A stretch of 50,477 bases of DNA from a virus: positions 1-50,477 of the IMG/VR virus record IMGVR_UViG_3300020166_000003; one strand, 5' to 3'. The translations under genes and the position numbers were made by a program. Each line of letters opens with the position of its first letter. Within the stretch, counting starts at the first letter, position 1. Shown here one piece after another: positions 1-8,535 of this stretch. The notes beneath the pieces are model-generated. The model worked only from the letters and a program-made list of their open reading frames with translations. It was not told the origin of the DNA and did not search any database.

Positions 1-127
1 CCTAGAGCCTTTGACGAGCTAATGTACATACTTATGAACGGGACAGGCGTGGGCTTTAGCGTCGAACGTCAGTATGTAGACAAGTTACCTGAGATAGCTG
101 ATGAGTTCTTTGACACCGACACAGTGA
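1..127. repeat. Terminal redundancy of the contig, left copy
   Basis: The first 127 bases are repeated exactly at 50351-50477. The reductase reading frame passes through the join without a break, which shows that the molecule is circular-mapping with a unit of about 50,350 bp. A length of exactly 127 matches a common maximum k-mer of de Bruijn assemblers. I therefore read it as an assembly overlap, not a biological direct terminal repeat. Confidence 0.95.
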
Positions 128-1614
128 TACACATAGCTGATTCTAAGATCGGGTGGGCTAAAGCCTTCAAAGAACTCATCAGTCTATTGTACTCTGGTCA
201 AGTACCTAGCTGGGACTCTAGCCTTGTTAGGCCTAAAGGCTCAGCCTTAAAGACCTTTGGAGGACGAGCAAGCGGCCCTGAGCCTTTGGAGGCTTTGTTC
301 CGCTTCACCGTTGAGACCTTTAAGGGTGCGGCTGGTCGTAAGTTAAACGGACTAGAAGCCCATGACATCTGCTGTAAGGTGGCTGACATTGTAGTGGTAG
401 GTGGCGTAAGGCGTTCAGCCCTTATCAGCTTATCCAATCTAACAGACACAAGGATTGCCAAGTGTAAGCATGGTGAGTACAGAGCCGAGCACGGACATCG
501 TGATTTAGCCAACAACAGTGTAGTCTATACACAGAAGCCCGACTTAGAAAGCTTTATGACTGAGTGGGTTAACCTCTATGAATCTAAGAGGGGTGAGCGT
601 GGTTTCTTTAGCCGTGTTGCTAGTCAAAACCAAGCCGCTAAGAACGGGCGACGAGATCCTGACCATGAGTTTGGTACTAACCCGTGTAGTGAAATCATCT
701 TAAGACCTAATCAGTTTTGTAATCTTAGCGAGGTGGTGATACGTCCATCAGATACCTTTGAGACTTTGAAGACTAAGGTGGCTAACGCTACTATAATGGG
801 TACACTACAATCTACACTAACCGACTTTAAATATTTGCGCCCTATATGGAAACGTAACACAGAAGAAGAAGCGTTGCTTGGAGTGAGCATGACAGGGATA
901 CAAGACCACCCCTTCATGGCTGGTAAGGTTGATAGTCATAGGGGGTTTGAGGGGTCGTTGCCTGAAGTTCTAGAGGCCTTGAAGGCTATAGCCGTAGAGA
1001 CAAACAAGAAGTGGGCTAAGGCTTTGGGCATTAACCAATCAACTGCTATCACTTGTGTTAAGCCTAGTGGTACAGTGAGTCAGTTAGTCGATAGTGCGTC
1101 TGGTATTCACGGTAGGTTCGCTAGGTTCTATAGACGTAGGGTAAGAGCAGATGCTACTGATCCTTTGTGTCAAGTACTTAAGGACGCTGGAGTCCCTTGG
1201 GAGGAGGCTGATGGAAACCCTAATGCCTTAGTGTTCTCATTCCCCGATAAAGCCCCTGAAGGCTCTGTCATTGCCTCAGAACAAACAGGCATAGAGCAGT
1301 TGGAGTTATGGAGCCTGTACCAAGAGCATTGGTGTGAACATAAGCCAAGCATTACTGTTTACTACAACGATGATAATTTCCTAGACATAGGAGCTTGGTT
1401 GTTTAAGAACTTCGATAAGGTTTCTGGTGTGGCTTTCATGCCTCACACTGAACATGCTTTTGTTCAAGCCCCTTACGAAGAGATAACAGAAGAGGAGCAC
1501 CAAGAACTAGTAGCCTCAATGCCTAAAGAAATTAACTGGGACATTGCAGAGCATGACGATAACACGGAAGGAGCACAGACACTAGCTTGTGTCGGGAATG
1601 TATGTGAAGTATGA
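1..1614 (+). CDS. nrdJ: Class II (B12-dependent) ribonucleotide reductase, 3' part
   Basis: This is the main part of an adenosylcobalamin-dependent ribonucleotide reductase, which makes deoxynucleotides for phage replication. The gene starts at 50081 and continues in frame here, giving a 627-residue protein. The finger-loop motif NPCSEI carries the thiyl-radical cysteine (about residue 319) with the Asn and Glu on either side. The substrate-reducing cysteine is in NCSYLP (residue 83). A C-terminal CVGNVC pair (620 and 625) would re-reduce the active site. VKPSGTVSQL is also typical of the family. The protein is shorter than the 739-residue monomeric Lactobacillus enzyme and has little N-terminal extension, so an allosteric ATP cone is probably absent. 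The last codons overlap the next gene by 4 bp. Confidence 0.93.
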   Translation, partial: PRAFDELMYILMNGTGVGFSVERQYVDKLPEIADEFFDTDTVIHIADSKIGWAKAFKELISLLYSGQVPSWDSSLVRPKGSALKTFGGRASGPEPLEALFRFTVETFKGAAGRKLNGLEAHDICCKVADIVVVGGVRRSALISLSNLTDTRIAKCKHGEYRAEHGHRDLANNSVVYTQKPDLESFMTEWVNLYESKRGERGFFSRVASQNQAAKNGRRDPDHEFGTNPCSEIILRPNQFCNLSEVVIRPSDTFETLKTKVANATIMGTLQSTLTDFKYLRPIWKRNTEEEALLGVSMTGIQDHPFMAGKVDSHRGFEGSLPEVLEALKAIAVETNKKWAKALGINQSTAITCVKPSGTVSQLVDSASGIHGRFARFYRRRVRADATDPLCQVLKDAGVPWEEADGNPNALVFSFPDKAPEGSVIASEQTGIEQLELWSLYQEHWCEHKPSITVYYNDDNFLDIGAWLFKNFDKVSGVAFMPHTEHAFVQAPYEEITEEEHQELVASMPKEINWDIAEHDDNTEGAQTLACVGNVCEV

Positions 1615-1823
1615 AAAACGAAGCGACACTTATAGGCTTTAAAGTACTGTTGAACAGTCGAGGCACTTTAGTTACAGAGTACACCGAGCTTCCAGCAGAT
1701 GCAGTTGAAACAGTCTTCCGTGGAGGGGGCGACCAAGCAGACGTAAGGGCTATTCTGCGTGAGGTCAGTAAGAAACTTAAGCCCTTACACAATGAAATTG
1801 AACAACTACTATTAGAGAGATAA
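1611..1823 (+). CDS. Small hypothetical protein, 70 aa
   Basis: I do not recognise this gene. It begins inside the reductase stop codon (ATGA overlap), so it is probably translated by coupling. It encodes a short protein with a likely beta-rich N-terminal half (GFKVLLNSRGTLVTEYTELP) and a charged helical C-terminal half ending LHNEIEQLLLER. It is followed after one base by another small gene. Position suggests a minor early or middle function. No catalytic motif is visible. Confidence 0.75.
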   Translation: MKNEATLIGFKVLLNSRGTLVTEYTELPADAVETVFRGGGDQADVRAILREVSKKLKPLHNEIEQLLLER

Positions 1824-1824
1824 A

Positions 1825-2073
1825 ATGAAATCAATAATCCATGTCAACCGTCAGAACATAGCTATGAACGCTAAGGACGGGAAGAATCGCCCTGTGTATA
1901 CTGTAAAGCAAGGAGGCAAGACAATCTATGCCGCACAAGTAAACCTCTCAGGAGCAAGTCAGTTGGTGTACAACGGTACTCAGCTAGGTTGTGGGGCGAG
2001 GGCATGGGTTGAAACTAACCACCCTATAGAACTTATAGGTCAATGCACGTTCAAAGAATCGAGGGCTGTTTAA
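1825..2073 (+). CDS. Small hypothetical protein, 82 aa
   Basis: The protein is compact and probably all-beta. It begins MKSIIHVNRQNIAMNAKDG and has a conserved-looking CGARAWVET segment near residue 57. Short proteins of this type recur in marine phage nucleotide-metabolism regions, but I know of no assigned function. The gene sits 1 bp after the preceding stop in the tail of the rightward operon. Confidence 0.8.
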   Translation: MKSIIHVNRQNIAMNAKDGKNRPVYTVKQGGKTIYAAQVNLSGASQLVYNGTQLGCGARAWVETNHPIELIGQCTFKESRAV

Positions 2074-2074
2074 T

Positions 2075-2251
2075 ATGAGCGCACTAGAGCATTTAGTAAA
2101 GAGTAAGAAAGAAATAATGTACAATGAACTTATAAAATCTATAGGCAGTAAAAAGGCCTCCGATGCTGAGAAACATGCGGAGGCCTTGGAGCTTATAAGG
2201 GCTGGTATTTATTTCACCTATATGAATCAGAAGGGGATTATCTCCTCCTAA
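2075..2251 (+). CDS. Last rightward small gene, 58 aa
   Basis: This short frame begins 1 bp after the previous stop. It encodes a mostly helical, charged peptide (MSALEHLVKSKKEIMYNELI at the start, ending YMNQKGIISS). Tight packing with the upstream genes supports translation. It runs 14 bp into the 3' end of the convergent late gene, and its coding sequence contains the hairpin that ends the leftward operon. Function is unknown. Confidence 0.6.
   Translation: MSALEHLVKSKKEIMYNELIKSIGSKKASDAEKHAEALELIRAGIYFTYMNQKGIISS
2149..2187 (-). terminator. Intrinsic terminator of the leftward late operon
   Basis: Perfect 10-base arms (AAGGCCTCCG at 2153-2162 and CGGAGGCCTT at 2178-2187) enclose a 15-base loop. 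Read on the minus strand, the hairpin is followed by a run of T residues. It lies about 50 bp beyond the stop of the last late gene. No T-run follows on the plus strand, so it should mainly stop leftward transcription. Confidence 0.85.
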
Positions 2252-4481
2252 TCCTATTCTCAAACCACTGGGCTTTAGCTTGTTCCTTTTTAGGATTATC
2301 CCTAGCTCCAGCCCAGTGATGTTTGGCATAGAACTTGCCTTTATCTACCTTGCCTTTTGCTATATCATCTAAAGGCGCGGCACCTTCTGATAGATCTGCT
2401 AGAAATATAGAGTCCTGTACTTCTTCTGGCAATGTACTGAAGTCTACGTTCTTCTTGGCGATTAGACTATCTAGCTCAGGAGTATCTTCTACTCCGTGGC
2501 GGGCTAAAAACCTTTTAGTCCTTTTAAGGGCTGTATTATTTGCACCACTTCCCCCTGCTACATCCTCTAGTTCAAACTGATACTTCCCTCTTCCTGCTCC
2601 TCTTGCTTCCCCGTCTATAATCTGTACAGCTTTGGGGTCGTTATTAGATTCTACATGGGCAACATCATCGCTATACTCTTTAATCCTTTCTACTTCTTCA
2701 TCGGTGTAACCACGCTTGTCTTTAATAGCCTTTAGTATCTTATCTGATAGTCTTGATTTCTTCACTGGTCTCCTTTTGATTGTGCCTTTCTGTGAGGTTG
2801 CGTTAGAATTTAAGCCCATTAGGTCTTGTCTTGTGGGTACTCCGTCAACAACCAAACCTCCTGAGCTATAGTTAGATCTAGGATCATTGCGATCCATTTT
2901 AGAGTTCCATATAGTTTTGAATTGAGCATTATCAAATGCAATGTAGCTCTCTCCTTTACTATCAGGTAGGGATTTCTCAGCGGCGTTCTTATACCTTATG
3001 CCATCAAAGCCCAAGTCCTTTAGCCAGTTTCTAAATTGCATGTTCATCTTCTGGTTAAACAAATCTCCCATTATCTCATCTAAGTACTCACCTTGACTTG
3101 GATTCTCGAACTGTCCTGCAGGGGCTGTAGGGTCTTTAAACCTAACAAACCTTTCATTCTTATCCCTTGCAAATAGCTTAGCTTCTTTATAGAGTTTGTC
3201 CATCTGCTTCTCTGCTTTCTTTGTCAGCTCTACTCCACTTCTCTGCACGGCAAGTTTAATCCGAGCAACAGTAGGTGCATCCTTTAAACGCCTTCCCATG
3301 TGCCAACCCAGCTTCATGTCGTCCATGTCTAAGGGCTTCTTTATTTGGACATAACCTTTAGTAATAGCATAGGGCTTAAGATCCATCACGCCCTCGCTCC
3401 CTGCAAGCCCTTCTCCAAAGCCTATACGGACTTGTTGATCCTCATACCTACCTAAGTAGTTCTCAAAGTAATTATCAATCTCAGGCTTAGTCACGGTGAG
3501 CTTGCCTTCATTAGCAGCAAAGGCTCTAAACCTATCGCCGTCCATCTGTGTTGCAATGATACTAGCTACTTGGGCTTCATCTTCACCTAGATGTATACCT
3601 ACCTCACGGGCCAGCACACCAGCTATGTCAGCATCTAAATCATGGTGGTCTGCCGTGGCTCTGTATACAGGTATCTTAACCTCAGAAGGTCTTAGAAACT
3701 TAGCAACATTATACTCCTTCTCCTCTTCTGCTTCCATGCGCTTTATGGCACTGGTCTCATGGAAGGGAGTAGGTATGTCCGTTTTGTTTTTATTAGGAAA
3801 GTTCTCTACTACTTCTCGTATAAACTTACCGTACTCTGCGTCCCGCGCCAGTCTCTGTACTAGCATAGCCCCTACTTTCTCTGAGCCTTCTTTGCCTAAG
3901 CGGCTGAAGGCTTCTGGGTGTAGTTTTTTAAGGGAGTCAGTAACATAGCCTGAGAGCTTCTGGGCTTGCCAGTCATTTAGGGGTTCGCCCTTAAACTTTT
4001 TCTCGTCTGGGAGTTCTCTGGGCTTAAACTTAGAATGGAAACTTCTGATGTCTCCATAAATCTCATTGATGTTATGGACTATAGAGCCGTCAGGGTCTAC
4101 CTCGTCAGCAAACACACTAGAAAGCTCAAAGGTTTCTCGCTCTCCTTCGGTGTAGCCCCTCCACTTCCCAAACTTCTCCCCGCCTATCTTGCCTTCAGGG
4201 GATTTCGCTATCATTTCACTTTTCAGCATGTCGTTCTTTTCTCTAAGGTAAGCCTCCACATTTAAAAGTATGTGCGCTGAACCCTCGTCCGTATCAAGGA
4301 CATCGTTTAGAGTATTCTTGTCAGAACCCTTCACATTTTTATAGGGCTTGGATACAGCCTCCACTAATCTTTGATTGGCTTCCTCTAAAACATCTTTAGA
4401 AATAAAACCATCTAAAGCATCATAAGCTGTATCAGTAAGCTCTTTAACTATTGAGTGGGTTACTTTTCCTAGTCCTGCCAT
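2238..4481 (-). CDS. Virion protein with ADP-ribosyltransferase-like and lysozyme-like domains
   Basis: A 747-residue protein, last in the late operon and probably carried in the capsid and ejected. Residues about 269-527 resemble ADP-ribosyltransferase domains of phage polyvalent proteins: IPVYRATADHHD, then GIHLGEDEAQ, then GFDGIRYKNA and SYIAFDNAQFK near the end. Residues about 600-747 look like a lysozyme or lytic transglycosylase fold, with HVESNNDPKAVQ (candidate catalytic Glu611) and GRGKYQFE. The lysozyme part would open the cell wall during DNA entry. The transferase part might modify a host target, although the catalytic residues are not certain. The N-terminal 260 residues are helical and unassigned. 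The start codon overlaps the preceding stop by one base. Confidence 0.75.
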   Translation of the reverse strand: MAGLGKVTHSIVKELTDTAYDALDGFISKDVLEEANQRLVEAVSKPYKNVKGSDKNTLNDVLDTDEGSAHILLNVEAYLREKNDMLKSEMIAKSPEGKIGGEKFGKWRGYTEGERETFELSSVFADEVDPDGSIVHNINEIYGDIRSFHSKFKPRELPDEKKFKGEPLNDWQAQKLSGYVTDSLKKLHPEAFSRLGKEGSEKVGAMLVQRLARDAEYGKFIREVVENFPNKNKTDIPTPFHETSAIKRMEAEEEKEYNVAKFLRPSEVKIPVYRATADHHDLDADIAGVLAREVGIHLGEDEAQVASIIATQMDGDRFRAFAANEGKLTVTKPEIDNYFENYLGRYEDQQVRIGFGEGLAGSEGVMDLKPYAITKGYVQIKKPLDMDDMKLGWHMGRRLKDAPTVARIKLAVQRSGVELTKKAEKQMDKLYKEAKLFARDKNERFVRFKDPTAPAGQFENPSQGEYLDEIMGDLFNQKMNMQFRNWLKDLGFDGIRYKNAAEKSLPDSKGESYIAFDNAQFKTIWNSKMDRNDPRSNYSSGGLVVDGVPTRQDLMGLNSNATSQKGTIKRRPVKKSRLSDKILKAIKDKRGYTDEEVERIKEYSDDVAHVESNNDPKAVQIIDGEARGAGRGKYQFELEDVAGGSGANNTALKRTKRFLARHGVEDTPELDSLIAKKNVDFSTLPEEVQDSIFLADLSEGAAPLDDIAKGKVDKGKFYAKHHWAGARDNPKKEQAKAQWFENRIRRR

Positions 4482-7400
4482 TAGTAGTTCCTCTTAGTAT
4501 ATTTATCGTTCTCACCAGCAAGTTTCTTGTCTATCTCTCTTAGCATCCTCTTATACTTTTGCTTGCCTTCTCTACTAATTACTAGAGGATTAGTATATCC
4601 GGGAAATAATCTTTGACCTAAGAAGGTTACAGGGCCTTGAGACCATATTGTACCAACGTCACTACCCGCTACCCCAAAAGGTATGCCAAGATAAGGAGCG
4701 GGGTTGCCAATATACTTAGAGGCCTCTGCGGCTCTCCTAAACTGGTCTCCTGCTGTAGTGAACGCACCCCACCTTTCAATAGCTCTTAGGTATGCCATGC
4801 CCTCGCCATCTTCTTCCGAGGCTCCCTCGCTTCTGTAGTAGTTTAAGACCCTTTGCATCTCAGTCATTATTACGCCAGCAGCAACCACACGCGCCGCACC
4901 CTCAGGGGACTTATCGCGGTATAGTTTCTTGGCTGTCCCCTTCAATACAGTGTTAGTAAATGCTGTAGGGTATGTCATAAGTTGAAACATCCAAGCGGTC
5001 TTAGGGTTGTTGTATAGTGCAGGCTTCTGTCCTGACATGCTAGAAGGCTGTAAGATAACCTCATCTGTATATCTAGCTGCTCCCCTCTTTACAACACCAT
5101 AGAAATCGTCGTCTGTGCTTTGCCCAGCGTTATGCCAACGGATGCCTTCCTCTATGTTTACATTAAGCTCTTTGAGTTCATTGACTTTCTGAGTCATGCG
5201 CCTAGTCATAGGGCGGTCTCCGTGGGCCGCCAAGGCTTCTAGGTTACTTGCTATTAACTGTTTGCCTGTTACAAAACTAGTGGACTGTACAAACTTAGTC
5301 CACTGGTCAAGCAAAGTTAATTTAAAGAACGCATTAGTTACTTTATTCATGCCCTCGGAAGTAAGCTCATCGCCTACTAGCCTGTTAGAGATAGACATTA
5401 AGCCGTGCTCCAAAGCTAAGCCATTCTCATATAGCTCCCGTCTAGCCTCTTTAGCTGTTAGACCGAAGTTGTTTTTAAGTATACCTTCAGTATCACCAGT
5501 GAGGATCTTAAAACCTGAACGGCTAGCAGCCGCTAAGCCTTTAATGCTGTTTCTAAAGCCTGCCTTAGGCACGTTCAGCATAAACTCTGTTAAGCTTGTA
5601 ACGGTTGCCATGCCCAGTAACGAAACTCGTGTGGCTAAGCCGTAAGAGTTTGAAACCATTTCACCAGCAGGGCTAAAGCGGTCTAGCCCCTCGCTAGTTA
5701 CATTCTTGTATAAAGCCTCTAAGTGACGCTGCAAAGCTTCATACTCTTTTATACTTAGCTTCTCTCCTGCTTTCTCCCTTACTTGATCTATTATAGGATT
5801 GGCTATACGTTCCATGAACTCGTCAAGGTTAGAAACGCCTAAGCGTTCTTTCTTTGCTATAGCTTTAGAGGCTTGGTGAACATAAGAAGCCATAGTTACA
5901 CGAACGTCCTGCTCAAAAAACTCCGCAAACTTAGAATCATCTTTGATTTTATCCAGTGTACGCACCTTGCTAAAGAACTGAGTACTCATATTGCTGTCGT
6001 CTAGTTGGTTTGCTTTGTCCATCATGCTCTTAAAGATAGCATCTGCTTCAGCCATATCAGCCGCTTGTCCCTCGGAGACTAAAAGGCCTTTAAATTTCTT
6101 AGGGTTAGCCATGATGTGTTCTCTATGCCACATACGGTGGACATAGTTAGGGAGCTTCTCGCGGATAAGCCCATTAGATAATAGCTTATCACCTATTTCG
6201 CTATAGAGGTTTTTCAAATTAGCCCCTATAGTATTAGCCATCTTGTTCCCTACGTTCTCTCCTCGCATAGCTCTGTGTACAAGATCATTAGCTTCAGCGT
6301 CCATCTTGCCTAGTGTCTTGTTTCTTAAGCCTTCTTTGGCTATAGGCTCTACCATAGACATATACTTACCCATCCAGTTCCCGCTGTAGCTCTTGTATAC
6401 TTCAAACAAGCTAGGGGGTATGTAGTCTTGTGCCCCACTCCAAACCTTTGCAAACTCTGGGGATATGGCTGACTGTAGTTCTCTTGCCATAGCAGATATT
6501 TTAGCGTAGGCAGTTAAAAATCCAGGCTGTTTGCCCCAAAGGATTGTAGAGGTCGCACGACTCCCCAAGCGATTAAGGATACCGCCTACCTCACCCTCTA
6601 CGCCTTCTTCACTAACAGCCGCTACGCTTCCCGAAGGGGGAGCAGGAGCTTCAGGAGGTCTAGGGCCGTCTGGGCCGTCTGTAGGGCTTTCTCCGTCTGG
6701 GCCTACGCCTCTAGTTTTAGTAGGGGTAGTTGCATTAGCTGAGGCTCCTCTAGAGGTTACAGTAGCGATCTTCTCGGATACTAAATCTAGGGTCTCTTCG
6801 CCTCCACCGTTCCGTGCTACATAGTCTCTGATCTCTTTTAGTTTTTTAATGTCCTCAGGAAACAAACGCTTGCCTACCGACAAAGCCTCTTCCATCGCTG
6901 CCGTGACTGAGGCTATAGCTTTATCTATGCTCTCAGATTCCATGCTAATAGACTCTGTTAATTTTCTAAGATAGTCTACTGTCTCGTCTACCATCTCAGG
7001 AGTAGCCTGTTCAGCAGGGACAACATCCTCGATGTCCATTTGTGTCTTTAGGTTAGGACGTTCTTCGGGCAGTAGTTTAGTCCTGAACAACTCTAATTGT
7101 TCTTTAGGCTCTACGCCCTTTTTAGGCTTAGCCATGTCCTTGAACATATCTAACTGCTTCATCAGATCTTCGTCGCCTGTCTCTTTTACAAAAGCTTCAA
7201 AGGCATCCATCTGTTCTGTAAGCTCTAGTCTCCGAGAGGATAGCTCCTCGGGGGAGAACAAATCTAACTGGTCTTTTATAGGCTTCTTAGCCGCTACCTG
7301 CTTTAGTAAATCCATCTGCTCAGTAATCTGTCTACTTGCTTGAGGAGAAACTTTATCGGCAAAGGTCGCTGCCGCCTCTACAAGACTGCTTTTGCCTGTA

Positions 7401-8533
7401 CTTGTGTTGAACAAATCTAATTGCTCTGCAAATTCACCTGCCTGTTCTTCAGGGTAAGCATCCTCGAAAAAATCAGCCTGTCTCCTGCCCCTAGATTTCT
7501 CTTCTGGACTTATGCCAGCCTTGAATAAATCTCTTTGCAGTGGAGTAGTAGGCTCAGGAAACATATCCATTTGCCTAGATACATTAACTACACCAACATC
7601 AACATTATCTAACGCCCTGCTAAACACAGGGTCGTCCAGTAGACGGTTAACCACCTTGCCCATAACTCTAGGGCTTTGTTCTGTAATCAGAGGAGCTACC
7701 GCCGCCTTACGCATGAAGGGGGATGCCGCTACCTGTAAGACTTTACCAGCCCCTACTCCGAGACCAAAGGCCCCTAAGGTTTCTGGAATACTTATCTCGT
7801 CTTTAAGGCCTATAGCAACGTCACGCTTCTGTTGTATTGCGGAATCTGCGGCAGCCCACGATCCTGTGACCAGAGGGAAACCAAACTTACTGGTCATGTC
7901 TCCCGCCGCTAGGCCTCTCACAGCCATCTTCTTTGCTACATTCTTAGCAGCAGCAAAGGCTCCTGCCTGTGCGGTACCCTTAACGCCCGCCATAGCCCCT
8001 GCCTGAGCCGCAGTACTTCCACCGCCTGTCGCCAAGCCCAAGAGTACGCCGATAATAGTTTCAGGTGCTGTTATAAGATCAGTACCAATATCAACAAACG
8101 CTGACCATTGCTCATTCCCGCCCCTAATAACTGCTCTGTCAAAAGACTCGCTAAGTTTAGCGGCTTTTAGTTTAATGTGCTCAGGGGCATTTTCAAGTCT
8201 GCCTGCTTCTGATAGCGCAGTAAGCATCCTGTACCTACTATCACGCATATCTTCTACGGGGTCAAAACTCCCCCAGCTACTCCCTGCTTCCATCCACGCA
8301 TCTTTAGTGGTCTCTTGAGAGGCTAGATAGTCGAATACTTCTTTACTGTCTTCCCAGTTGTCAGCACGCCACTCATCCATTGTAGGGATATGCTCAATCG
8401 TAGGGGGTCTGGAGAGTCCAGAGGTTTCAGGAAGCCATCCCTTCTCGACGTACTCAGCTTTTTCAGCATCCATAGCATCAAGTTCTGCTAAGCTATATAC
8501 ATGAGGATCGTACTTACTTCTTTGTTCAGCCAT
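4481..8533 (-). CDS. Giant internal virion (ejection) protein with QLDLF-type repeat array
   Basis: A 1350-residue protein whose position among late genes and size match internal virion or ejection proteins. Residues about 155-215 form Gly/Ala-rich hydrophobic helices. Residues 321-502 carry ten pentapeptides: QMDMF, QRDLF, QADFF, QLDLF, QMDLL, QLDLF, QMDAF, QLDMF, QLELF and QMDIE, starting at residues 321, 333, 352, 371, 406, 422, 441, 460, 479 and 498. Five intervals in the second half are 16, 19, 19, 19 and 19 residues. They match the bacterial sliding-clamp-binding consensus QL[SD]LF. A Pro/Gly linker (about 610-650) leads into a long helical C-terminal region. The clamp-binding role is my inference. 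No enzyme domain was recognised. Confidence 0.75.
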   Translation of the reverse strand: MAEQRSKYDPHVYSLAELDAMDAEKAEYVEKGWLPETSGLSRPPTIEHIPTMDEWRADNWEDSKEVFDYLASQETTKDAWMEAGSSWGSFDPVEDMRDSRYRMLTALSEAGRLENAPEHIKLKAAKLSESFDRAVIRGGNEQWSAFVDIGTDLITAPETIIGVLLGLATGGGSTAAQAGAMAGVKGTAQAGAFAAAKNVAKKMAVRGLAAGDMTSKFGFPLVTGSWAAADSAIQQKRDVAIGLKDEISIPETLGAFGLGVGAGKVLQVAASPFMRKAAVAPLITEQSPRVMGKVVNRLLDDPVFSRALDNVDVGVVNVSRQMDMFPEPTTPLQRDLFKAGISPEEKSRGRRQADFFEDAYPEEQAGEFAEQLDLFNTSTGKSSLVEAAATFADKVSPQASRQITEQMDLLKQVAAKKPIKDQLDLFSPEELSSRRLELTEQMDAFEAFVKETGDEDLMKQLDMFKDMAKPKKGVEPKEQLELFRTKLLPEERPNLKTQMDIEDVVPAEQATPEMVDETVDYLRKLTESISMESESIDKAIASVTAAMEEALSVGKRLFPEDIKKLKEIRDYVARNGGGEETLDLVSEKIATVTSRGASANATTPTKTRGVGPDGESPTDGPDGPRPPEAPAPPSGSVAAVSEEGVEGEVGGILNRLGSRATSTILWGKQPGFLTAYAKISAMARELQSAISPEFAKVWSGAQDYIPPSLFEVYKSYSGNWMGKYMSMVEPIAKEGLRNKTLGKMDAEANDLVHRAMRGENVGNKMANTIGANLKNLYSEIGDKLLSNGLIREKLPNYVHRMWHREHIMANPKKFKGLLVSEGQAADMAEADAIFKSMMDKANQLDDSNMSTQFFSKVRTLDKIKDDSKFAEFFEQDVRVTMASYVHQASKAIAKKERLGVSNLDEFMERIANPIIDQVREKAGEKLSIKEYEALQRHLEALYKNVTSEGLDRFSPAGEMVSNSYGLATRVSLLGMATVTSLTEFMLNVPKAGFRNSIKGLAAASRSGFKILTGDTEGILKNNFGLTAKEARRELYENGLALEHGLMSISNRLVGDELTSEGMNKVTNAFFKLTLLDQWTKFVQSTSFVTGKQLIASNLEALAAHGDRPMTRRMTQKVNELKELNVNIEEGIRWHNAGQSTDDDFYGVVKRGAARYTDEVILQPSSMSGQKPALYNNPKTAWMFQLMTYPTAFTNTVLKGTAKKLYRDKSPEGAARVVAAGVIMTEMQRVLNYYRSEGASEEDGEGMAYLRAIERWGAFTTAGDQFRRAAEASKYIGNPAPYLGIPFGVAGSDVGTIWSQGPVTFLGQRLFPGYTNPLVISREGKQKYKRMLREIDKKLAGENDKYTKRNY

Positions 8534-8535
8534 TA

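Noticed and set aside
1-127. Biological direct terminal repeat or attachment site
   Set aside because: The repeat is exactly 127 bases, lies in the middle of a coding sequence and equals a typical assembler k-mer. No integrase gene is present.
3496-3948. 150-codon plus-strand open frame (also 5196-5645, 6531-6824, 7512-8006, 11623-12057)
   Set aside because: These are complements of clearly coding minus-strand genes, with low-complexity Ser/Ala/Pro/Leu composition and no ribosome sites.
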